38,949 bases of DNA from positions 1 to 38,949 of the forward strand of contig JBBTCJ010000185.1 in assembly GCA_038043285.1 (NCBI GenBank), written 5' to 3'. This document shows positions 8,481 through 16,034 of the stretch, one piece after another. Below the pieces are notes generated by a model. The model had not been told where the DNA came from. It did not search any database and worked only from the letters and a program-made list of their open reading frames with translations. Position 1 is the stretch's first letter; each line of letters begins with the position of its first letter. The position numbers and the translations under genes are program-made. Source of the DNA: JBBTCJ01 sp038043285 (GTDB taxonomy: Bacteria; Planctomycetota; Phycisphaerae; UBA1845).

Positions 8481-9611
8481 ATGAGCGACCGCAATGCAAG
8501 TGCGTCGCCGTCTAGCCCGGCTCGATTGTCAGGCGCCATGGAGGAGGTCTTTTGCCAACTGTTGCGCACGGCCGTCGATCGTGAGGCTTCGGACGTCCAT
8601 CTCATTCCCGGTTTTCCCGCGACGCTGCGGATTCACGGGCGGTTGGTGGGGCTTTCCAAGGAGCTGCTCGACCCAGGCGCGGTCGCCCAGTTTGCGAGAA
8701 TCATTGTGCCGGCCGCCCAATGGGACGCCGTCTCGACCGCCAAGAATGTTGATCTCTCGATCGCCGTGACGCACGGCAACCGATCGTGCCGCTTCAGGGC
8801 CAACGTCTTTCATGCCCAGGGACATTGGTGCGCCTGCCTGCGCCACGTTCCCGAGGCGATTCCCGCCTTGGATTGGATGGGGTTTCCGGAGGGCCTTGCG
8901 CGGCGATTGATTGCCTATCCCAACGGACTGGTCATCATTACCGGCGTCACGGGATCCGGGAAATCCACGACGCTCGCAGCGCTGGTGGATCTGATGAATC
9001 ACGACGGGGGCCGACGGATCATCACCGTCGAGGAGCCGATCGAATACGTTCACGGACCCGTCAGTTCGACGGTTGTTACCCAGCGCGAGGTCGGCCGCGA
9101 CGTGGATTCATTCTTTGACGGGCTAAAGTACGGACTTCGTCAGGATCCCGACGTGATTCTTCTCGGAGAGATCCGGGACCGCGATACGGCTCAAATGGCT
9201 CTCAGCGCCGCGGAAACCGGCCATCTCATTTTGACTACGCTTCACACCAAGGACGCCAAGGGGGCCGTGACCCGTTTCGTCGATTTGTTCCCCCACGACG
9301 CCCAGGACGACGTTCGCACGCAGCTTGCGCTCAGCCTGCGAAGCGTGGTGAGTCAGCATCTGCTGGCCGCGGCGAAGGATGGCGCGAAGCGCGTGCTGGC
9401 GATGGAGGTGATGCATGTCACCCAGCCGGTTCGCAGCGCTATCCGCCAAGGCAAAATTGAGTCCATTGAGTCAGCGATCCAAACGGGACGCCGCGATGGG
9501 ATGGTGACCCTCGATGAAAGCCTGAGGGAACTGCTTAACGCGGGGAGGATCTCGTTGGACACGGCTCGGCGTTTTGCCAAGGATCCCGCCCATCTGCGAA
9601 TCGGTGGCTAG
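8481..9611 (+). CDS. pilT: type IV pilus twitching ATPase, PilT-like
   Basis: PilT is the hexameric cytoplasmic ATPase that powers pilus retraction. The N-terminal domain carries ASDVHLIPG, as in PilT proteins. The ATPase core has Walker A GVTGSGKST at about residues 155-163, the Asp box ITVEEPIEYVH, Walker B VILLGEIRD, and the His box TGHLILTTLHT. The C-terminal region includes SAIRQGKIESI, equivalent to the PilT AIRxGK retraction motif, and ends near the normal PilT length (376 residues). The ATG is preceded by GGAG eight bases upstream. No other pilus gene is adjacent, so it appears to be a stand-alone gene; a PilU-type paralogue is an alternative. Confidence 0.92.
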   Translation: MSDRNASASPSSPARLSGAMEEVFCQLLRTAVDREASDVHLIPGFPATLRIHGRLVGLSKELLDPGAVAQFARIIVPAAQWDAVSTAKNVDLSIAVTHGNRSCRFRANVFHAQGHWCACLRHVPEAIPALDWMGFPEGLARRLIAYPNGLVIITGVTGSGKSTTLAALVDLMNHDGGRRIITVEEPIEYVHGPVSSTVVTQREVGRDVDSFFDGLKYGLRQDPDVILLGEIRDRDTAQMALSAAETGHLILTTLHTKDAKGAVTRFVDLFPHDAQDDVRTQLALSLRSVVSQHLLAAAKDGAKRVLAMEVMHVTQPVRSAIRQGKIESIESAIQTGRRDGMVTLDESLRELLNAGRISLDTARRFAKDPAHLRIGG

Positions 9612-9626
9612 GCCGCGTCTGAAATC

Positions 9627-9742
9627 CTCTCTCCCTGCCGAGCCTGGGAAAAAATCCCCCTCGGGAGCGAATTTGTCCCCGTTTCCAGTGCTGGGGACGC
9701 GGTCGTCGAGGGAAAAATTCCCCGGCTCGGCGGGGAGAGAGG
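9627..9742. repeat. nested inverted repeat between convergent genes
   Basis: Two arms of about 34 bases (9627-9662 and 9708-9742) are complementary apart from about six mismatches. The loop contains a second hairpin, GTCCCC (9675-9680) with GGGGAC (9693-9698). The element fills the space between the convergent pilT and fliM genes. Short A-runs and T-runs lie inside the arms rather than after them, so it is not a textbook terminator, though it may block transcription from both sides. It could also be a non-autonomous palindromic repeat. Confidence 0.7.
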
Positions 9743-9756
9743 TTCTTAGACAGAGC

Positions 9757-10764
9757 CTAAAGCGGCTCCTCGACCTCGGCCCGGCGGGTGATTTTGATGG
9801 CCAGGTTATCCTTGTGCCGACCAAGCTGCCCGGCGAATTTGTTCTCGCCCTCGACGCAAAGGATCATGTCCGTCCCCAGCGGTTTGGTGGTCTGCAGAAT
9901 GTCACCAGGTTGCAGCGTCAGAAGGTCGCCTACGGTGATCGTGGTCTGCCCGAGGAACGCCGTCAACGTCACGAACGTCGCTCCGATGCCTTTGGATATC
10001 TCGTCGGACTGGTTCTCTCCGAGTGAACGCCGCTGATAGGCAAGCCAGCCTTGCGACAGGAGCTTGCCCACCACCGGTTCGATCACGTTGAACGGGATGC
10101 ACAGGCTCATCGTTCCCGCGCGGCCGCCCATCTTGATCTCGAATCCCAGAACCACCACGACTTCGTTGGGGGCGACGATCTGCACCAGGTGCGGGTTGCT
10201 CTCCACTTCTCCGATCTTGAACTTGACCTCCACCAGATCGGTCCACGCCTCGGTGAGCGCTGTCAGCGCCCGGTTGTTGATCTTGGTCACCAACCGCTGT
10301 TCAATGACCGTAAGCGGGCGCTGGGGGATGAACAGGTCCGAGTTGGATCCGCCCAGCAGCCGATCGATGATCGGGTAGATGATCAGCGGGCTGATTTCCA
10401 GGCAGAGCTGTCCCTGAAGAGGCTCGGCCGTTAAGAGGTTGAAATTCGTCGGGTTGGGCAACGAGTGAATGAACTCGCTGTAGGTCAACTGCTCGGCGCT
10501 GGCCACGCGGATCTCGACGATCGTCCGCAGGAACCCGGAAAGAAAGGCCCCAAAATTCCGTGCGAACCCCTCGTGAATGCCTTCGAGCGCCCGCATCTGT
10601 TCCTTGCTGACGCGTTCCGGCCGTTTGAAGTCATAGCTGTGCACGTCCTTGGCGGCGATCGTCCTTCGCCCGGTGTTTAGCGAAATGGTTGCGCCATCGC
10701 CTCCGCCGGCTTCCACCGCGGCGAGTAGCGCGTCAACTTCGCTCTGATCAAGGACGTCCGCCAT
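9757..10764 (-). CDS. fliM: flagellar motor switch protein FliM
   Basis: FliM forms the C-ring of the flagellar motor with FliG and FliN and binds phosphorylated CheY to reverse rotation. The N-terminus has the conserved MADVLDQSEVDALLAAV, the CheY-binding segment. The middle domain has YDFKRPERVSKEQMRALE, GFARNFGAFLS, YSEFIHSLPNPTNF and IYPIIDRLLGG. The C-terminal SpoA (surface presentation) domain has ITVGDLLTLQPGDILQT. The length of 335 residues is standard. The start ATG follows a GGAG about ten bases upstream. No other flagellar gene is adjacent, so the flagellar genes must be spread elsewhere in this genome. Confidence 0.95.
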   Translation of the reverse strand: MADVLDQSEVDALLAAVEAGGGDGATISLNTGRRTIAAKDVHSYDFKRPERVSKEQMRALEGIHEGFARNFGAFLSGFLRTIVEIRVASAEQLTYSEFIHSLPNPTNFNLLTAEPLQGQLCLEISPLIIYPIIDRLLGGSNSDLFIPQRPLTVIEQRLVTKINNRALTALTEAWTDLVEVKFKIGEVESNPHLVQIVAPNEVVVVLGFEIKMGGRAGTMSLCIPFNVIEPVVGKLLSQGWLAYQRRSLGENQSDEISKGIGATFVTLTAFLGQTTITVGDLLTLQPGDILQTTKPLGTDMILCVEGENKFAGQLGRHKDNLAIKITRRAEVEEPL

Positions 10765-10902
10765 CGCGCTGTCTCCACAAGGCGCACCTTCCGCGCCCTT
10801 TCGTCACCTGCTGGCCTTATCGGGCGTTGAACGGACGGGACTTGAATCTTGCGATTGCGAATCGCTCGCGCATGCCTGCCGCGCGGCGTGAATTCCGCAG
10901 GA

Positions 10903-12243
10903 TCAGGAGGCGGTTGCGACCAAACACTCCAACCGTTGGAAGAAATCCGGGAGCGTCTTGCCTACACAGCCGGGATCCGTGATCGCTAGATCGGGAACTC
11001 TCAACCCGACCAGGGCGAAGCTCATGGCGATGCGGTGGTCGGCATAAGTTTCGATGATCCCGGGTAGAACCCGCGACGGTGGAGTAATGCGCAGACCGTC
11101 TGCCGATTCCTCGACCGCGGCGCCAAGTTTGCTCAATTCGCGCGCCAAGGCAGCCAAGCGGTCGCTCTCCTTGACGCGGAGGTTTCCGACGTTGCGGATG
11201 CACGTCGCCCCGTCGGCGAACAACGCAAGGACTGCCAGGGTCGGTACCATGTCCGGCATGTCCGCAAGGTCCACGTCCAGTCCGGCGAGTTTTGTCGAGG
11301 AGGCTGGACCCTGAAGCACGATCCGCGCCGGCTCCACGACGGCTCGACATCCCATGCGCTCGAGCAGTTTGACGAACCCAACGTCGCCCTGGATGCTCTG
11401 AGAACCTAGTCCTTCGATCGTGACCCGCCCTCCGGTCAGGGCAGCGGCCGCGAGAAAGTAACTCGCGCTCGAAGCGTCGGGTTCGATGGCGAAATCCGCC
11501 GCCGAAAAGCGCTGCGGCGCTTCCACGATGAAGCGGTCCGCAAAGTCGTCAGACTTCGCGGCCAAGCCACCGGCACTCGAGAGGACTGGGACGCCGAACC
11601 GCTCCATGACTCCCAGCGTCATGCCTACATAGGGCCGGCTTGACTGGTCACCACGGGCCTCGATCAGGACGTCGCCCACGGCGTACGGCGCGACAAGCAG
11701 CAAGGCTGAGAGGAACTGACTTGATGCCGGTGACTGAAACGTGACTGTCCCTCCGCGCAGTCCTCGACCATGAACCACCAGCGGCGGATATCCCTCGGCG
11801 CCTCCATATTCGACGGGGCAGCCCAGCGTTTGCAGGGCGTCAACCAATGCCCCGATCGGTCGCTGCCGCATTCTCGGCGTGCCGTCGAGTTCGTGTCGTC
11901 CATGACCGAGCGAACAGAGGGCCGTGCAAAACCGGATCGTTGTCCCTGAATTGCCGCAGGCAAGCCGGGATACTTGGGCGGGCAAGTGACCGCAACAACC
12001 AAGAAGCTCGGCTGTACCCTGACGCTGATCCGCCGCCACGGAAACGCCAAGGCATCGCAGTGCTTCCATCATCAATAACGTGTCCTCGGCGAACAGGACG
12101 TTGGAGAGCTTGCTGGTTCCGTCGGCCAGGGCCGCCGAAATCAGCGCCCGGTTGATGATGCTCTTGGACCCGGACAACGTGATAACGCCGTCCACCGGGC
12201 CGCGGGTTGGCTGGCAGCGGTAGATTTGCATTTCGTTGAGCAT
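10903..12243 (-). CDS. aroA: 3-phosphoshikimate 1-carboxyvinyltransferase (EPSP synthase)
   Basis: AroA transfers the enolpyruvyl group of phosphoenolpyruvate to shikimate-3-phosphate, the sixth step of the shikimate pathway to aromatic amino acids. Signature motifs are present: LSGSKSIINRALI at the N-terminus, ACGNSGTTIRF, the domain-swap QSPASSQFLSALLL, EPDASSASYFLAAAAL, NLRVKESDRLAALA and YADHRIAMSFAL. The length (446 residues) is typical. Both ATG codons, 12243 and 12231, lack a clear ribosome-binding site, so the start is uncertain by four codons. It is transcribed away from the cobalamin riboswitch region, and fliM lies 138 bases downstream in the same direction. Confidence 0.95.
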   Translation of the reverse strand: MLNEMQIYRCQPTRGPVDGVITLSGSKSIINRALISAALADGTSKLSNVLFAEDTLLMMEALRCLGVSVAADQRQGTAELLGCCGHLPAQVSRLACGNSGTTIRFCTALCSLGHGRHELDGTPRMRQRPIGALVDALQTLGCPVEYGGAEGYPPLVVHGRGLRGGTVTFQSPASSQFLSALLLVAPYAVGDVLIEARGDQSSRPYVGMTLGVMERFGVPVLSSAGGLAAKSDDFADRFIVEAPQRFSAADFAIEPDASSASYFLAAAALTGGRVTIEGLGSQSIQGDVGFVKLLERMGCRAVVEPARIVLQGPASSTKLAGLDVDLADMPDMVPTLAVLALFADGATCIRNVGNLRVKESDRLAALARELSKLGAAVEESADGLRITPPSRVLPGIIETYADHRIAMSFALVGLRVPDLAITDPGCVGKTLPDFFQRLECLVATAS

Positions 12244-12369
12244 AATCCCGCGCCGAGATGGCGTCGATCCTCGGTACGTGCCCTCCAGCGTCTATCAGCT
12301 GTCGGCACCCGTCTTGTTCGTCTCGCTGGCTGCACTTGACATCCGATGCCGGAAGAGAATACTGAACGC

Positions 12370-12400
12370 CGGCTCGGGTGGAAGAACTCAACCTGAGCCG
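12370..12400 (+). other. hairpin just upstream of the cobalamin aptamer
   Basis: CGGCTCGGGT (12370-12379) pairs with ACCTGAGCCG (12391-12400) with one mismatch. It lies in the divergent space between aroA and the riboswitch. It is too early to belong to the aptamer and has no T-run. A TTGACA hexamer follows at 12404-12409, but no good -10 element stands at the right distance. Confidence 0.4.
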
Positions 12401-12421
12401 ACGTTGACAAGTGAATAGGTC

Positions 12422-12692
12422 GCGATCGCTGGTGCCCGGCGCGTGCCGGGCAAAAGGGAAGGTGGTGCAATTCCACCGCGGACCCGCCGCTGTAATCGGG
12501 GACGAACGCCGCACGTGGACCTCGGGAAAGTTGACCTGCGCCGCGGGCTTTTGCCCGCGTGGTTGGTTGTTAGCTTTCCGGAGGTCCCAAGCCATTCGCA
12601 GCGTCTAGCAAGCTCTGAGGGAGTTTGCTTGCCGCACGGAGAAGGCGCGGCTAGTAGGACGATCCGTAAGCCAGAAGACCTGCCGTGATCGC
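12422..12692 (+). promoter_or_regulatory. cobalamin (adenosylcobalamin-type) riboswitch
   Basis: The aptamer is recognised from its conserved core. A GGTGCC segment with a P3-like CCGGCGCGTGCCGG hairpin is followed by AAAAGGGAA (12452-12460), then CCGCCGCTGTAA (12484-12495) and the near-invariant 3' block AAGCCAGAAGACCTGCC (12668-12684). The ends close as P1: GCGATC (12422-12427) pairs perfectly with GATCGC (12687-12692). Cobalamin riboswitches of this kind normally lower expression when the vitamin is bound. About 115 bases downstream there is a strong intrinsic terminator and then the first gene of a three-gene operon, so control is probably by premature termination. A GGCGCC at 12706-12711 could pair with the terminator's 5' arm as an antiterminator. 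Confidence 0.93.
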
Positions 12693-12805
12693 CGTTGGAG
12701 GAAGTGGCGCCCCCGGAGTTTGGGGCGTCGCGATCGAAGACGTTTCGACGCGTTGCGGTGGGAGACCATAAGGTTTTCTGCCGGCGTTTCGTTCGGCGAC
12801 ATTCG

Positions 12806-12845
12806 ATCCCGGCGCCCCGGTTGCGGGGATGCCGGGATTTTTTTT
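12806..12845 (+). terminator. intrinsic terminator of the riboswitch expression platform
   Basis: ATCCCGGC (12806-12813) pairs perfectly with GCCGGGAT (12831-12838), with an inner CCCC/GGGG stem, and runs straight into eight T residues (12838-12845). It lies 52 bases before the start codon of the first operon gene and after the cobalamin aptamer, as expected of a ligand-gated terminator. Confidence 0.85.
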
Positions 12846-12896
12846 CGTACGCGAACCTCGTGGATTCGGGTTCGCGGCGAGAAGGGAGTCGCACGA

Positions 12897-14057
12897 ATGC
12901 AGTACTGCAAAGGGAATTCGCCGGTCCGACGTTGCTCAATTCTTGTTGCTCTGTCGTTCGCGGGGTTGGTCCCCTCAGCCTTATCGCGGAGCGCCGTCGC
13001 AGATGCCTTCGACGGATATCGCCTGTATCAACAGTTCTCGCTGCCCGCCGGCGCCGGACCCTACGACGTCCTTCCCGACGGCAGGTTGATCGTCGTCGTC
13101 GGTTCGGACCTCTGGATCGAGACGTCGCGTGCCTCTCGATCATTCTCGCCCGCCAGTTCGTTGGCCGGCGCCGACATGGCGACGTTTGGCGCGGCTTTTG
13201 CTCGCGTATCTCCGAACGGATCGAAAATCGCGGTCGGAAACAACGGCGGCGTCCTCGGCAATCACTATCAAATCGGCGTATTTGCTTTTCCGAGTCTGAC
13301 CGGGACGTGGTTCACCACCAATCACTTCGACGCTGCGTGGATCGACGAGACGCATCTGGCCGTAAGTTCCGGCGATTTCGCCAATCCGAGCATCGTGTCG
13401 GTGCTGGACCTTACCAGCCCCGATCCAACGACGCCGATCAATCCAACCGTGGTGAACAATATCGGAGGCGCCTCCGGCGGCCTCGCGTTCGACTCGGCAG
13501 GGAACCTTTACACCGGCAACGGCTATCAATTCGCCGGTCCAAGCGAAACCGGAGTTGTGAAGGCCTTCTCGGCCGCCTCGTGGACCGGAGCGCTTGCGGG
13601 TGGTCCGCCGCTTGATTTCGAAGCGATGGGGACACTCGTCGTCGAAACCTTGTCCGCGTCGCCTCTCGGGTTCGATCACCGGGGCAACATCGTGATTGGC
13701 GGCGGTGATTTTTCATCGTTGGACGATTACGGTTTCGTCGGCGTGGCCGGCGCGGCGGCGCTCGCCTCTGCCTTGACTGGGGGTGGTCCGATCGACACGG
13801 GCGACCAGGGTCAGTTCCGTCGACTCGATCCCGACCCCGGCAGCGCGTTTAACTTCTATTCGTTCGTTCTTGATGACGGTTCGAAATCGCTCTACGTCCG
13901 CGACGCGGGTAGTGGCTTGGTCTACGTCTATCTGGATACGTCGAGTGTCCCCGCGGCGTCGACGTGGGGCATGGTCGTCCTCGGCCTGTGCATCGTGGGC
14001 GCGGCCACCTTGAGGCTACGAGCCGGCGAAATCCGCCGTGAGGTCGGACGTGTATGA
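12897..14057 (+). CDS. secreted beta-propeller-like protein with CTERM-like tail, B12-regulated
   Basis: First gene behind the cobalamin riboswitch, 386 residues. A signal peptide (RRCSILVALSFAGLVPSAL, probable cleavage near AVADA) is followed by repeats resembling beta-propeller blades: GPYDVLPDGRLIVVVG, FARVSPNGSKIAVGNNGG, GGLAFDSAGNLYTGNG, LGFDHRGNIVIGGG. The C-terminus, SVPAASTWGMVVLGL followed by a hydrophobic stretch and Arg residues, looks like a CTERM sorting signal of the PEP/IPTL type. The ATG at 12897 follows GGGAG and keeps the signal peptide; the frame is open further upstream through the terminator, which cannot be coding. Its stop overlaps the next start as ATGA. By context it may bind or handle corrinoids at the cell surface, as the propeller lipoprotein BtuG does in Bacteroides, but no direct similarity can be shown here. 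Confidence 0.8.
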   Translation: MQYCKGNSPVRRCSILVALSFAGLVPSALSRSAVADAFDGYRLYQQFSLPAGAGPYDVLPDGRLIVVVGSDLWIETSRASRSFSPASSLAGADMATFGAAFARVSPNGSKIAVGNNGGVLGNHYQIGVFAFPSLTGTWFTTNHFDAAWIDETHLAVSSGDFANPSIVSVLDLTSPDPTTPINPTVVNNIGGASGGLAFDSAGNLYTGNGYQFAGPSETGVVKAFSAASWTGALAGGPPLDFEAMGTLVVETLSASPLGFDHRGNIVIGGGDFSSLDDYGFVGVAGAAALASALTGGGPIDTGDQGQFRRLDPDPGSAFNFYSFVLDDGSKSLYVRDAGSGLVYVYLDTSSVPAASTWGMVVLGLCIVGAATLRLRAGEIRREVGRV

Positions 14058-15202
14058 TGCGCAACGTGATCCTCGCCACTGCGACCGCAGTGAGCATGGC
14101 CGTGAGCTCGCGCGCCGTCGCCGATGACTTCGCGGCGTGGGTGGTGATCTACGCACCGGCGCCGGGACAGTTCGTCAATGATCCCGGCCTCAACGATCCG
14201 ACGTACGCCCTCGGCCCGCCGCTGGGAGGCGGAACGCGAGACGGGAACGACGTTGACGTGGTCACGCTTGGCGGGTTCGGCGGGTTCGTCGTCTTGCAAT
14301 TCGATCACCGCGTCGCGGATGATCCGCTGAACGCCTTCGGCATGGACGCCATCGTCTTCGGAAACGCCTTCTGGGTCGGAGGGAATCCCCAGTCTCACTG
14401 GGCGGAGTGCGCCACGATCGAGATCAGCAAGGACGCGAACGGCAACGGCATCTCCGACGACCCCTGGTTTCTGATTCCCGGCTCTCACCTCACGCCGCCT
14501 GATGACGCCCCGTGGGTCGTAACCTGGGACGACGAAGCCGAAGACGCGACCTACCCGCCGGACGACGCATCGTGGATTCCGCCGGGTTCGTCCGGGGTCT
14601 GGGAAACAATCGGGTACGAACTTCCGGCCGCCACGTTCGGCCCGGAGCGCGTTGCGAATCCTTCGGCCAATGCCGCGGTCGAAGGTATATTCGGATATGC
14701 CGATTACACGCCGACACTTGTGCTCGGCGATCTCAACGCCGACAACGTCGTCGATGATCCGGGGTTGATGTCCGCCCGGTTCTACACCGTCCCTGACGAT
14801 TCTTTCACGGTTGGGATCACGCGCGGAAGCGGCGGGGGGGACGCGTTCGACATCGCCTGGGCCGTCGATCCAGGCACCGGCCAACCCGCCAACCTGGACA
14901 GTTTCGACTTCATTCGCATCACGACCGCGGTCACCACCGTATCGCCGGTGTTTGGCGAGAGGTCGCCGGAGATCGACTCCGTGGCTGACGTGCGCCATGA
15001 TCCATTTGGCGATGCCGACGGCGACCACGACATCGACCTGCGCGACGCCGCCTGGCTCCAGGGGTGCTTCGCGCTCCGCCCCGGGGATCTCGGCGGTGCG
15101 GAGGCTGACGCCTGCGCGGCCCTCGATCGTCAGCCTGACGATTTCGTTGGAGCGTCGGACTTCTCGCGGTTCGTGCAACGGATGGCGGGACCACGATATT
15201 GA
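14054..15202 (+). CDS. secreted surface protein with dockerin-like tail, B12-regulated
   Basis: Second gene of the riboswitch operon, 382 residues, coupled by an ATGA overlap. A signal peptide ends near SSRAVADDF. The body has a distinctive core: VVTLGGFGGFVVLQFDH near residue 75, then IVFGNAFWVGG, SKDANGNGISDDPWFLIPGS, and later TRGSGGGDAFDIAWAVD. This GGFGG...FDH...FGNAF...NGNG..DD.W pattern resembles, from memory, surface proteins encoded in Bacteroidetes cobalamin loci. From about residue 320 there is a dockerin type I-like module: DADGDHDIDLRDAAWLQ, then LDRQPDDFVGASDFSRFVQ. The first half is a Ca-binding loop; the second is degenerate. Dockerin-like tails are common in planctomycete exported proteins with no cellulosome. 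The ligand is unknown; the riboswitch suggests a corrinoid. Confidence 0.8.
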   Translation: MMRNVILATATAVSMAVSSRAVADDFAAWVVIYAPAPGQFVNDPGLNDPTYALGPPLGGGTRDGNDVDVVTLGGFGGFVVLQFDHRVADDPLNAFGMDAIVFGNAFWVGGNPQSHWAECATIEISKDANGNGISDDPWFLIPGSHLTPPDDAPWVVTWDDEAEDATYPPDDASWIPPGSSGVWETIGYELPAATFGPERVANPSANAAVEGIFGYADYTPTLVLGDLNADNVVDDPGLMSARFYTVPDDSFTVGITRGSGGGDAFDIAWAVDPGTGQPANLDSFDFIRITTAVTTVSPVFGERSPEIDSVADVRHDPFGDADGDHDIDLRDAAWLQGCFALRPGDLGGAEADACAALDRQPDDFVGASDFSRFVQRMAGPRY

Positions 15203-15963
15203 TCCGATCCGCCTTCACGCTCCTGGAACTGCTGGTTGTGGCCGCGATCGCGGCCCTGATGATGGGCTTGTTGCTGCCGGGACTGTCGAACGCCCGCGCC
15301 CAGGCGTCGTCGGCTGTTTGTCGATCCAACATCCGGCAGTTGGCGGTCGCTAATCAGCTTTATGCCCAGGATGCTCGCGGCACCTACGTTCCAGGTGCAT
15401 CCTTCATGCGCAAGAATCTGCACCGCTGGCACGGGCAGCGTGCGGCGCAGAATCTCCCATTCGATTCAAGCCGCGCTCCGCTCGCGACGTACCTCGGGGG
15501 CGACGGTGGAATCCGGGCCTGCCCGACGTTGGCGACGGAAAAGATCGGGTTTGAAGCCGGGTGCGGCGGATACGGATACAACAAAGAGTACGTTGGCAGC
15601 CGAGTCATGCGAACCGCTCACGGGCAAAGCGTGATGATCGACGATCGCGCGGGAGCGTGGTCGGATCGAATCGCCCAGCCCGGTGAGACGATTATGTTCG
15701 CCGATGCCGCGTTTGCCGAAGAGGCGCCGATTGAATACAGCTTCGCGGAGCCTCGATTTCATCTCCAGCCGTCCACTCGCGCCGACCCTTCGATCCATTT
15801 TCGGCATTTGCACCTGGCCAACGTGGTATGGTGTGACGGGCACGTTTCGCCAGAGCGATCGACCTTCACCTGGTCGAGCGGCCTGTACTCCACGGATCCC
15901 CGCAGGTACGAGATCGGATGGTTCGGCCTCGCCGACGACAATTCGCTTTTCGACCTTGAGTAG
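15199..15963 (+). CDS. pseudopilin-like H-X9-DG protein, B12-regulated
   Basis: Third gene of the riboswitch operon, 254 residues. It starts at TTG 15199, overlapping the previous stop as TTGA. The N-terminus is a type IV pilin/pseudopilin signal: a short leader IRSA, then FTLLELLVVAAIAALMMGLLLP, with Ala instead of the usual Gly before the cleavage site and the conserved Glu at +5. The C-terminal part has the H-X9-DG motif (His202, Asp212-Gly213), the mark of the prepilin-associated family greatly expanded in planctomycetes. A TGCGGYGYNKEYVGS-like segment lies in the middle. It would be inserted in the inner membrane and processed by a prepilin peptidase. Its link to a cobalamin operon is unusual. 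Confidence 0.85.
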   Translation: MIRSAFTLLELLVVAAIAALMMGLLLPGLSNARAQASSAVCRSNIRQLAVANQLYAQDARGTYVPGASFMRKNLHRWHGQRAAQNLPFDSSRAPLATYLGGDGGIRACPTLATEKIGFEAGCGGYGYNKEYVGSRVMRTAHGQSVMIDDRAGAWSDRIAQPGETIMFADAAFAEEAPIEYSFAEPRFHLQPSTRADPSIHFRHLHLANVVWCDGHVSPERSTFTWSSGLYSTDPRRYEIGWFGLADDNSLFDLE

Positions 15964-15985
15964 GGCCCCGCGTGACGGGTATACT
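15956..15985 (+). promoter_or_regulatory. candidate sigma-70 promoter for the S9 peptidase gene
   Basis: TTGAGT (15956-15961) and TATACT (15980-15985) are 18 bases apart, overlapping the end of the pseudopilin gene. Transcription would start about 15992, giving a leader of about 45 bases. If real, the peptidase gene escapes riboswitch control. Confidence 0.4.
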
Positions 15986-16034
15986 CGTGGTCCGCCGGTC
16001 GGAACCAGAGTCCACCCTGTTGACGGAGAAGTCC

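Noticed and set aside
12404..12409. TTGACA as -35 element of the riboswitch operon
   Set aside because: No acceptable -10 hexamer lies 16-18 bases downstream. The promoter may use another element, so no promoter is claimed.
12695..13615. 306-residue plus-strand frame starting before the terminator
   Set aside because: It runs through the T8 terminator and lies out of frame with the signal-peptide protein. The product is Arg-rich and featureless.
13928..15178. 416-residue open frame on the minus strand under the riboswitch operon
   Set aside because: It is antisense to well-supported genes with signal peptide, dockerin and pseudopilin motifs. Its own product is Arg/Val/Asp-rich without motifs, typical of antisense frames in GC-rich DNA.
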